A DNA stretch of 5,787 bases from Cyanobacteria bacterium UBA8156. Lineage in GTDB: Bacteria > Cyanobacteriota > Cyanobacteriia > Pseudanabaenales > Pseudanabaenaceae. A program made the translations under genes and the position numbers. Positions 1 through 5,768 of the stretch are shown one piece after another (position 1 is the stretch's first letter; every line of letters starts with the position of its first letter). Below the pieces are notes generated by a model. The model did no database searches and had not been told where the DNA came from. It saw only the letters and a list, made by a program, of their open reading frames with translations. The DNA is taken from contig DMPD01000254.1 in assembly GCA_003456125.1 (NCBI GenBank), positions 1 through 5,787 of the forward strand, written 5' to 3'.

Positions 1-988
1 GGGCTGCTTCTTCAAAGGCATATTCGGGTTCGGGGGGCGCAAACCGCGGCAGCTCGATGGGCTTCGGGGGAGATTTGGGGGAAACCGATTCCGGACGTGG
101 CTCGACGGGTTTGGGCAGTGCCGATTCTGGGCGGAGCTCGCGGGGCATAAAATGTAGGCGATCGGGTTGCAGGGTCAGGGCGATCGCCTGTTCGGTGCGG
201 GCGGCGGCTTGGACGGGGGTCAGGGGGCCCACCGGGTACAAACTCACGGTACCCACCAACACTTGGCTATCGCCGGTGGGGGGTAAATGAATCGTCAGGG
301 CAAAGGGCAGGGGGCCTTCCCCAGAGAAAATGGGCTGCCGGTAGCGGATTTTGACCTCCAGGGTCTGGGGATCCCGCAACACCAATTCCACTTCACCGGG
401 CACGGCGGCTACCCCGGTCACCGTCAATGTCCCCCGACGCTCCACCAAAAACTGGGCTTGATCCAACGACAACAACGCCCGGAGGGGGGGCGGGGTAAAG
501 GCCGCAGCCACCTCCGCGACCGCTTGTTCTTCGAGGTGGACGACCCCCAAGGCGGCCGTCAAGGCACTGTCGGATAAATCCTGGGTTAAATCGGGCATTG
601 GGGCCGCCGTTGGCTCCCCATCCTCTGCGGCCAAAGGCTCCAGTTCCCCACTGGCCGACACCACCTCCAACCGCAACGCCGCCGACCAGCGATCGGGGCG
701 ATCGGCTAACCGGCAAGTCACTTCCCACAACCCCGGCGTAAACTGGGTATAGGGCAATACAATCAACAATCCCTCATCATTGACCCGTTTGGTGAGTCGC
801 TGATCCAGGGGGGGATACGTACTGTAGGCCGGCGGCCGGTAGAGAATGTGCAGGGCGATCGCCCGGCCAGACAAACTAGAATGGGCCGCCAAGCGATAAC
901 TGCCCGTCAAAATTTCCGCCGTGGGCGCATCCAGCGGGAGCCAGGACGTATCGTTTCTTTTTTGCAACAAGAACGTCCAAGTTTCCAT
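1..988 (-). CDS. Hypothetical beta-rich protein with proline-rich linker (3' end outside window)
   Basis: This is an open minus-strand frame of 329 codons that begins at ATG 988 and runs off the left edge, so the C terminus is missing. I do not recognise the family. There is no signal peptide or membrane segment. Residues 1-20 start METWTFLLQKRNDTSWLPLD. Residues 24-110 and 171-253 are rich in alternating hydrophobic residues typical of beta-sandwich modules; GLWEV is at 86-90 and LTVTGV at 188-193. A less ordered acidic and alanine-rich stretch (112-165) joins them. Residues 284-322 are a linker dense in Pro, Glu, Lys and Ser, which suggests another domain beyond the window. GTG 991 is directly upstream of ATG 988, and neither has a clear ribosome-binding site. 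The frame is stop-free back to the TAA of the upstream gene. It lies 45 bp behind the exported DUF5602-like gene on the same strand, so co-transcription is likely. Certainty that it is coding is high; the function is unknown. Confidence 0.85.
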   Translation of the reverse strand, partial: METWTFLLQKRNDTSWLPLDAPTAEILTGSYRLAAHSSLSGRAIALHILYRPPAYSTYPPLDQRLTKRVNDEGLLIVLPYTQFTPGLWEVTCRLADRPDRWSAALRLEVVSASGELEPLAAEDGEPTAAPMPDLTQDLSDSALTAALGVVHLEEQAVAEVAAAFTPPPLRALLSLDQAQFLVERRGTLTVTGVAAVPGEVELVLRDPQTLEVKIRYRQPIFSGEGPLPFALTIHLPPTGDSQVLVGTVSLYPVGPLTPVQAAARTEQAIALTLQPDRLHFMPRELRPESALPKPVEPRPESVSPKSPPKPIELPRFAPPEPEYAFEEAA

Positions 989-1033
989 CACCGACTGCCC
1001 ACGCTGTCCGCATTGTATAACCTTGGGGAAGCC

Positions 1034-1999
1034 TTAGGAAGCAGCAACAACCGGCGTACCCTGGCGGTAGACCAAATCGTCGAGCACGATATCAAATTCG
1101 CGCCGCTCTTGGTCGTAGTGCAGGGTATAGGTCAGCGGGTAATACTTGCTGGTGGGGTAGTATTTGGGCTGGGACAAGGTTTCGCGGTACTCTTCTTTTT
1201 TCAAGAGGTAGTCACGGGTGATCATTGGTTCCCAAAACAACACCCGCCCATCGTGGGAACCAAACAAAAAGATGTTCTCGAATTGCCCTGGTTTCAGTTG
1301 CGATGAGCTGAAATCGGCCCAATGGATACCCATGCGCGGTTCAAGGGTACCGTAGGCCATCTGGTAATGGGTTGGCATATAGCCCGCCGGCGGCTTTTTG
1401 TGACCCTGCAATACCGTCGCCGCACTCACCTTGGCAATGTTGTGCCGGTACGCCGGCGACTCCATGTAGAAGTGAACGTCGTAATGCCCCTCCGTGAAAA
1501 TGTTTTGGGGGGCATGGCCAAAGGGATTCCAGTTGAACCCCATGTGGGTGTAAGCGGTTTCGGCCGCTTCGGGGGGAAACAGCAGTTCGTACTCAAACGT
1601 ATCGTGACCGATCCAATCCATCAATTTGAGGCGGGTGGCGGCCTGGTCGTTTTCGTGTCCGGTATCGCCATCATCCGGCAAATTGTACAGGCCCCCCTCG
1701 GTCAGGGTCACACCAATCCGGGTGGGATGGCCTGCATCATTGTGGGTCACCCAGACCCGCACATACCCCTTACCGATTTTGAGTTCGTCACCGGTGTAGA
1801 GGGTTTCGCCGCGGGCGGCCGCCTGTTGTTTTTGCAAAGCAATGTTGGCGGCGGTGGCATAGACCGGTGGCGCTTCGGGAGCCAAAAGCTCTACTTCGCT
1901 GGTGTCGGGGGCCGAATCGGCGATCGCCGGTTGCCATGCTCCACCCCACAGACCCAGGATCAAACTCAAAACCACCAAGAGTTTACACAATGTTTGCAT
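1034..1999 (-). CDS. Exported TTHB210/DUF5602-like protein
   Basis: This is a 321-residue secreted protein. Residues 1-27 form a classic signal peptide: a Lys near the N terminus, a hydrophobic core LLVVLSLILGLWGG, and probable Sec cleavage after AIA (residues 25-27). No lipobox is seen, so it should be periplasmic or extracellular. The mature part carries motifs I associate from memory with the TTHB210-like (DUF5602) family: GHAP (161-164), GHYDVHFY (171-178), MGIHW (223-227) and DGRVLFWEPMIT (250-261). Clustered His and Asp residues in GHYDVHFY and MGIHW could bind metal, but that is inference. No biochemical role is established for the family as far as I know. The start is ATG 1999; an AAGGA lies 14 bases upstream, which is a long spacing. 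It is divergent from the MscS-like gene across a 98-bp spacer and is followed after 45 bp by another minus-strand gene. The coding call is firm; the family call is moderately sure. Confidence 0.85.
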   Translation of the reverse strand: MQTLCKLLVVLSLILGLWGGAWQPAIADSAPDTSEVELLAPEAPPVYATAANIALQKQQAAARGETLYTGDELKIGKGYVRVWVTHNDAGHPTRIGVTLTEGGLYNLPDDGDTGHENDQAATRLKLMDWIGHDTFEYELLFPPEAAETAYTHMGFNWNPFGHAPQNIFTEGHYDVHFYMESPAYRHNIAKVSAATVLQGHKKPPAGYMPTHYQMAYGTLEPRMGIHWADFSSSQLKPGQFENIFLFGSHDGRVLFWEPMITRDYLLKKEEYRETLSQPKYYPTSKYYPLTYTLHYDQERREFDIVLDDLVYRQGTPVVAAS

Positions 2000-2047
2000 G
2001 GATTTTTTCCAAGTCCTTAGCCTAGCTTATCAAAGACCAACCGTCTT

Positions 2048-2080
2048 GTAGCGGGGAAACCGCTACCCTAAAAGTAGCGA
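2048..2080. promoter_or_regulatory. Perfect dyad with a third half-copy in the divergent spacer
   Basis: GTAGCGG (2048-2054), the five-base loop GGAAA and CCGCTAC (2060-2066) form a perfect 7-bp inverted repeat. GTAGCG occurs again at 2075-2080 and can pair instead with CGCTAC (2061-2066) over an 8-base loop, so two hairpins compete for one strand. The second hairpin ends 4 bases before the ribosome-binding site of the channel gene. It could be an operator dyad serving both divergent genes, an RNA leader switch for the channel, or a copy of a dispersed palindromic repeat. I see no convincing -35/-10 pair in the 98-bp spacer on either strand. Confidence 0.55.
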
Positions 2081-2084
2081 GCTT

Positions 2085-2092
2085 GGGGAAGG
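2085..2092 (+). promoter_or_regulatory. Ribosome-binding site that decides the channel gene's start
   Basis: GGGGAAGG at 2085-2092 is a purine-rich Shine-Dalgarno-like site placed 5 bases before GTG 2098. It overlaps the in-frame TTG at 2083, which has no comparable site of its own. This favours GTG 2098 as the start codon. Confidence 0.6.
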
Positions 2093-2097
2093 CAAAC

Positions 2098-3552
2098 GTG
2101 CGGGAATTTTGGCAGAACCTGACCCCCTGGTTGGATACACCTTTGCTGGTATTGGGCAATGCCTCGGTCACCTTGCGGGGTTTGGTGGCGACGGGTTTCG
2201 TGTTGGTAGGCACTTGGGCCGGGGCGCGTTTTTTGCGGGGATTGGTGTCTCGATCGCTGCATCGGGCCCTGGGTATGGAGCGGGGGCCCAGGGAAGCGGT
2301 GGCTTCGATTTCCTATTATGTGGCGTGGACGGTCGGGGCGATCGTTGTGTTGCAGACAGCGGGCATCGATTTAAGCTCCTTAACGGTATTTGCTGGGGTG
2401 GTAGGAATCGGCTTTGGCTTGGGGGTGCAAAACCTAGCCAGCAATTTTGTCAGCGGCTTGGTGTTGTTGTTCGAGCAGACCATCCGCGTCGGCGACTACA
2501 TCGAACTGGAGGGGACGGCCGGCACCGTCGAAAAAATCTCCATTCGCTCTACCCTATTGCGCACGGTGGACGATACCTTTGTGATTCTGCCCAATCAATA
2601 CCTGATTCAAAACCAAACCATCAATTGGAGCTACGGCAGCCACGAGGTACGGGTGCATTTAGAGGTGGGTGTGGCCTACGGCACCGATCCGTTGGTATTG
2701 ACCGAAGCCCTGCTGGCGGCGGCCCGCAGCGAGCCCCGGGTGTTGTCTTTTCCCGAACCCCAGGTCTGGCTGGCCGATTTCGGCAACAACGTCTTGAATT
2801 TTCGGTTGTTGTTTTGGATCGATCGCCCCCGGGAAGCCCAACCCATCCGCAGCGCTTTGCGGTTTCAGATCGAGCGGGAGTTTCGGCACCGGGGCATCGA
2901 GATTCCGTTCCCCCAACTGGATGTGCACCTGCACCGCCCCCCAGTCTCCAAAGAGAGTGAAACCACCGGTAAAGGCGATCGCCTGCCCCACTTGGATCGC
3001 TTGATGGCTCCGCCCAAAACAACTGGGTTGCGCCCTGGCCGCAAATCGCTGCGGGAGTTGTTGCAGCGGGCTCCCTACTTCGAGAATTGTCGCGAAGAAG
3101 AGCTGTTGGCCTTGGTGGCCAGCGGTTACCGGCAAAATTTCTCCGCGCAAACCTACATCTGTCGGGAAGGGGAAGCCAGCGAGACGTTTTACATCATCCT
3201 GTCGGGTTCGGCAGAAGTGTTTTTGGAACGCACCCAACACCGAATTGCGGTGCTCAACGAAGGGGAATTCTTTGGGGAAATGTCGGTACTATTGGGATTG
3301 CCTCGCACCGCCAGCGTGAAAACCCTCGAAGAAACCACGGTGTTTGTGTTGGCGCGGCCCCATTTGCAAAGGTTGCTGGAAAACAACGCCCGCCTTTCCG
3401 AAGAAGTAGCGCAAAAGATCGCCGAGCGCCAACAGGTTTTGCAGGACTTGGGAATTTTGCCCGATCCCAGCGACAGCAAAGAAGATACAACTCCCCTAGA
3501 GTGGGTACGGCAGCGCCTCAACCTGATCTTTGGCTTGCAGGTGGGGCGTTAG
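2098..3552 (+). CDS. MscS-family channel with C-terminal cyclic-nucleotide-binding domain
   Basis: This is a 484-residue inner-membrane channel of the bCNG type (MscS fold plus cNMP domain). Hydrophobic helices lie at about 29-50 and 71-90. The pore-lining TM3 is at about 95-125, with the Gly/Ala pattern FAGVVGIGFGLGVQNLASNF typical of MscS. The MscS beta domain follows (about 129-178: IRVGDYIELEG, VILPNQYLI), then the cytoplasmic alpha/beta domain (181-280). A linker (281-320) leads to a cNMP-binding fold (about 321-425). Its phosphate-binding cassette FGEMSVLLGLPRTASV (392-407) keeps Glu394 and Arg403, the residues expected to hold the ribose and cyclic phosphate, so ligand binding is plausible. 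Gating by cAMP or cGMP rather than, or together with, membrane tension is inference from the family. The start chosen is GTG 2098 for its ribosome-binding site; TTG 2083 would add five residues. The stop TAG overlaps the thiG stop, tail to tail. The domain call is very sure; the ligand is not. Confidence 0.95.
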   Translation: MREFWQNLTPWLDTPLLVLGNASVTLRGLVATGFVLVGTWAGARFLRGLVSRSLHRALGMERGPREAVASISYYVAWTVGAIVVLQTAGIDLSSLTVFAGVVGIGFGLGVQNLASNFVSGLVLLFEQTIRVGDYIELEGTAGTVEKISIRSTLLRTVDDTFVILPNQYLIQNQTINWSYGSHEVRVHLEVGVAYGTDPLVLTEALLAAARSEPRVLSFPEPQVWLADFGNNVLNFRLLFWIDRPREAQPIRSALRFQIEREFRHRGIEIPFPQLDVHLHRPPVSKESETTGKGDRLPHLDRLMAPPKTTGLRPGRKSLRELLQRAPYFENCREEELLALVASGYRQNFSAQTYICREGEASETFYIILSGSAEVFLERTQHRIAVLNEGEFFGEMSVLLGLPRTASVKTLEETTVFVLARPHLQRLLENNARLSEEVAQKIAERQQVLQDLGILPDPSDSKEDTTPLEWVRQRLNLIFGLQVGR

Positions 3553-4394
3553 GTACCGATCCGACCCGACAAAGGGGAACTAGCCGCCGCCACGGGTTGC
3601 ACCGGAATCCGGCCCGCCTGGAACCCCTGCCGACCGGCGATCGTGGCTTGGGCCATGGCTTGGGCCATCAACACCGGATCCTGAGCCTTGGCGATCGCCG
3701 TGTTGATCAACAACGCCGCAGCCCCCATCTCCATGGCTCCACAGGCTTCGCTGGGAGTGCCAATGCCCGCATCCACCACCACCGGAATGCGAGACTGCTC
3801 GATGATGATGGCGATATTGGCAGCATTTTTAAGACCTTGGCCGGAACCAATTGGAGATCCCAAGGGCATCACCGTGGCACAGCCCGCTTCTTCGAGAGCT
3901 TTGGCCAACAATGGATCGGCGTTGATGTAGGGGAGCACCGCAAACCCCTCGGCAATCAATTTCACGGCCGCTTGGTAGGTGGCCAGCGGATCGGGCAACA
4001 AGTATCGGGTATCGGGAATCACTTCCAACTTCACAAAATTGTTGTCTTCTTGGCCCAACACCTTGGCCATTTCCCGACCCAAGCGGGCCACCCGAATCGC
4101 CTCGTCGGCCGTAGCACACCCCGCCGTATTGGGCAACAGCCAATAGCGCGACCAGTCCAAAGCCGTAGCCAGTCCCTCGTGACCGCGATCGCCGCTTTGC
4201 ACCCGCCGCACCGCTACCGTTACGATCTGACTCCCGCTGGCGGCGATCGCCCGTTGCATGGTCGGCACATCGCTGTATTTGCCCGTACCCACCATCAACC
4301 GGGAAGAAAACGTGCGTCCGGCTACCATCCAGCTATCCTGAAGATCGGACGAAAGATCGGAAATGTGGGGCTGGGGGATTGGGTCAGAAACCAT
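3549..4394 (-). CDS. thiG: Thiazole synthase ThiG
   Basis: ThiG is a cytosolic TIM-barrel enzyme that joins deoxyxylulose 5-phosphate, a glycine-derived dehydroglycine and sulfur carried as ThiS thiocarboxylate into thiazole phosphate for thiamin. Visible motifs, in a 281-residue count, are MVGTGKY (34-40), VTVAVRRV (58-65), LLPNTAGC (86-93), VKLEVIPD (121-128) with Lys122 as the Schiff-base lysine, VLPYINADP (153-161), PLGSPIGSGQG (177-187), VVVDAGIGTPSEA (205-217) and SSPLSG (272-277). All key parts are present. ATG 4394 has GAGGGA 7 bases upstream. Met23 (ATG 4328) has AGGA 7 bases upstream and would give 259 residues beginning MVAGRTF, which lines up with the short N terminus of E. coli ThiG, so the first 22 residues are uncertain. 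It is stand-alone here; some cyanobacteria fuse ThiO to ThiG. No other thi gene is in the window. It is convergent with, and overlaps by 4 bp, the channel gene. Confidence 0.97.
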   Translation of the reverse strand: MVSDPIPQPHISDLSSDLQDSWMVAGRTFSSRLMVGTGKYSDVPTMQRAIAASGSQIVTVAVRRVQSGDRGHEGLATALDWSRYWLLPNTAGCATADEAIRVARLGREMAKVLGQEDNNFVKLEVIPDTRYLLPDPLATYQAAVKLIAEGFAVLPYINADPLLAKALEEAGCATVMPLGSPIGSGQGLKNAANIAIIIEQSRIPVVVDAGIGTPSEACGAMEMGAAALLINTAIAKAQDPVLMAQAMAQATIAGRQGFQAGRIPVQPVAAASSPLSGRIGT

Positions 4395-4431
4395 AGCAGC
4401 ATCCCTCGCAGAAAACGGAGCTTATCGTAGC
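4395..4431. promoter_or_regulatory. 37-bp divergent spacer holding both ribosome-binding sites
   Basis: The spacer between the thiG start (minus strand) and the LOG-like start (plus strand) holds GAGGGA for thiG (complement of 4402-4407, 7 bases before ATG) and GGAG for the LOG-like gene (4417-4420, 11 bases before ATG). There is no room here for two full promoters or for a TPP riboswitch, so promoter elements must lie inside the 5' ends of the opposing genes. If thiG really starts at 4328, the spacer grows to 103 bp. Confidence 0.5.
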
Positions 4432-4938
4432 ATGGGCAAAATTGTGATTGGCGTGGTGGGGCCAGGGGCCGCCGCCACCGAACAAGACCGCGAAAACGCT
4501 TTTCAGTTGGGTCGGGGCATTGGGGCCGCCGGCTGGGTGGTGTTGACCGGGGGCATGGCCGTGGGCGTGATGGATGCCGCTTTGCAGGGGGCCAACAGCG
4601 TGGGCGGTTTAACGGTTGGGATGCTGCCCCATGCCCACCGTCATGGCGCGGCCAAGGCGATCGACCTGGCCATTCTGACCGACTTGGGAAGCGCCCGCAA
4701 CAACGTCCTGGTTCTGTCCAGCCAGGTAGTGGTGGCCTGCGGCATGAGCCTGGGCACGGCTTCCGAAGTAGCCCTGGCCCTCAAAGCCCAGCGTCCGGTC
4801 GTTTTGCTGGGGGTTTCGCCCCTCACTGCTCAGTTTTTTCAACAGTGGGACGATGGGCTGCTCACGATCGCCACGGGCCCTGCCGAAACCATTACGGCCA
4901 TCGGCAAACTTTTCGCTGGCCGGGACGCGAACGGGTAA
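4432..4938 (+). CDS. LOG-like Rossmann protein, TIGR00725 / SLOG cluster 4 type
   Basis: This is a 168-residue single-domain Rossmann-like protein of the SLOG superfamily, related to LOG (cytokinin-riboside phosphoribohydrolase-like) and DprA nucleotide-binding folds. It starts with a short beta strand and Gly-rich turn, IGVVGPG (6-12), followed by VVLTGG (36-41), VMDAALQGA (46-54), GGLTVGMLP (58-66), LGSARN (85-90) and CGMSLGTASEVALALK (103-118). The last is the counterpart of the GGGxGTxxE nucleotide-binding motif: Gly108, Thr109 and Glu112 are kept, but the central glycines are replaced by Met-Ser-Leu. The exact reaction is unknown; a nucleotide-derived ligand is likely from the fold. ATG 4432 is preferred because MGKIVIGVVG is where family members begin and GGAG lies upstream. 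ATG 4363 would add 23 unlikely residues and overlap thiG. It is followed after 32 bp by the pentapeptide gene on the same strand, so the two are probably an operon. Confidence 0.88.
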   Translation: MGKIVIGVVGPGAAATEQDRENAFQLGRGIGAAGWVVLTGGMAVGVMDAALQGANSVGGLTVGMLPHAHRHGAAKAIDLAILTDLGSARNNVLVLSSQVVVACGMSLGTASEVALALKAQRPVVLLGVSPLTAQFFQQWDDGLLTIATGPAETITAIGKLFAGRDANG

Positions 4939-4970
4939 GATAAAGGGAGGGTACGCAGAGGGCCGAATCC

Positions 4971-5768
4971 ATGCAGAGTACGCTGGCCGCACTCCGTCAA
5001 CAACTGCTGTTGACCAAACAGTGTCCGGGGTGTTACCTCGAAAATATCAACCTGATTTACGCCAGCCTGAGCAGCGGCAATTTGAAGGGAGCCAACCTCA
5101 GCGGTGCCAACCTCAGCAGCTCGGATCTGCGGGAAGCCGATGTCAGCAATGCAGAATTGGTCTACACCATTCTCATCGGGGCCTATTTGATTGGGACTAA
5201 CCTCAGTACGAGCAACCTCAGCGGTGCCTACCTAACCGGCGCCAATTTGCGGGGGGCAAACCTCAGCCAGGCAGACCTCAAAGGCGCTGACCTCCGGGAG
5301 ACGGTATTGCGCAATGTGGTTTTCAACGGGGCAAACCTCACGGGTGCCAACCTCTCCCATGCAGATGTGATTTATGCCAGCCTTGAGGGGGTCGATCTGC
5401 GCCAAGCAAACCTGGCGGGGGCGGATCTCATCTATGCCAACCTGCGGGGAGCAGATCTGCGGGGGGCGAACCTCAGCGGCGCGAATCTCAGTGGGGCCGA
5501 TCTCAGCGAAGCAGACCTCCGGGAAGCCCTTTTGCCCAAAGCGAAACTCAGCAATGCCAACTTGTCCCACGCCAACCTCAGTGAGGCGATTTTGCCCAAG
5601 TCTAGCCTCATTGGGGCCGATCTCACCGGTGCTTCCCTCAACGATGCGGTGTTGACCAAGGCCACGCTCATTGGGGCCAATCTCACCGACTGCAATTTTG
5701 TCGGGGCGACCATGCCCGATGGTCTGGAATATCAGTCGGGCCCCGTCAGCCTCATGGGCAAACGATAA
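4971..5768 (+). CDS. Pentapeptide-repeat protein with 46 continuous repeats
   Basis: This 265-residue protein is made almost wholly of A(N/D)LxG pentapeptides. A short helical N terminus (1-17) leads to a CPGC motif (18-21). From residue 21 to 250 there are 46 pentapeptides in one unbroken register; 41 of the 46 central positions are Leu, the rest Val, Phe or Met. The family folds as a right-handed quadrilateral beta-helix with four pentapeptides per coil, so about 11.5 coils and some 55 angstroms are expected. The tail (251-265) is a non-repeat cap. By my count the repeat region has about 22 acidic and 14 basic residues, so it is mildly acidic. There is no signal peptide, so it should be cytosolic. 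The role is unknown: some family members mimic DNA (Qnr, MfpA), most cyanobacterial ones are uncharacterised. The start ATG 4971 has GAGGG at 4958-4962, 8 bases upstream. It lies 32 bp after the LOG-like gene. Confidence 0.95.
   Translation: MQSTLAALRQQLLLTKQCPGCYLENINLIYASLSSGNLKGANLSGANLSSSDLREADVSNAELVYTILIGAYLIGTNLSTSNLSGAYLTGANLRGANLSQADLKGADLRETVLRNVVFNGANLTGANLSHADVIYASLEGVDLRQANLAGADLIYANLRGADLRGANLSGANLSGADLSEADLREALLPKAKLSNANLSHANLSEAILPKSSLIGADLTGASLNDAVLTKATLIGANLTDCNFVGATMPDGLEYQSGPVSLMGKR
5526..5705 (+). repeat. Three 60-bp coil-sized repeats within the pentapeptide gene
   Basis: Units start at 5526, 5586 and 5646, each encoding 20 residues, that is four pentapeptides or one beta-helix coil. 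They begin ALLPK, AILPK and AVLTK (residues 186-190, 206-210, 226-230). The last two units share a 22-base match at 5607-5628 and 5667-5688 with a single mismatch. This higher-order period, on top of the 15-bp pentapeptide period, suggests duplication of whole coils. Confidence 0.75.

Larger units (their letters stand above)
180..4250. repeat. Seven HIP1 palindromes (GCGATCGC)
   Basis: Exact GCGATCGC octamers begin at 180, 855, 1920, 2975, 3691, 4185 and 4243. All lie inside genes: six in minus-strand genes and one (2975) in the channel's linker. None is in the LOG-like or pentapeptide genes. HIP1 over-representation is a well-known cyanobacterial signature, often linked with Dam-type or m5C methylation. 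Confidence 0.9.

Noticed and set aside
1322..2020. Plus-strand open frame of 232 codons opposite the DUF5602-like gene
   Set aside because: The minus-strand protein has a signal peptide and family motifs; the plus frame has none and is its antisense shadow.
2048..2066. Rho-independent terminator
   Set aside because: The hairpin has no following T-run on either strand and lies between divergent genes, where no terminator is expected.
2083..2085. TTG as start of the channel gene
   Set aside because: The purine-rich site GGGGAAGG overlaps this codon and is well placed for GTG 2098; no site precedes the TTG at normal spacing.
2000..2097. Sigma-70-like promoters in the divergent spacer
   Set aside because: Elements such as TACCCT at 2064 lack a -35 partner at proper spacing on either strand, so no promoter is called.
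4363..4365. ATG 4363 as start of the LOG-like gene
   Set aside because: It would overlap the thiG 5' end and add 23 residues before the usual family N terminus MGKIVIGVVG.
3087..4430. Long plus-strand open frame of 447 codons across the channel gene's end and thiG
   Set aside because: It overlaps two well-recognised genes, has the Arg/Gly/His-rich composition typical of shadow frames in GC-rich DNA, and shows no domain.
5232..5570. Minus-strand open frame opposite the pentapeptide gene, itself repetitive
   Set aside because: Its repeats simply mirror the 15-bp period of the real gene on the other strand.
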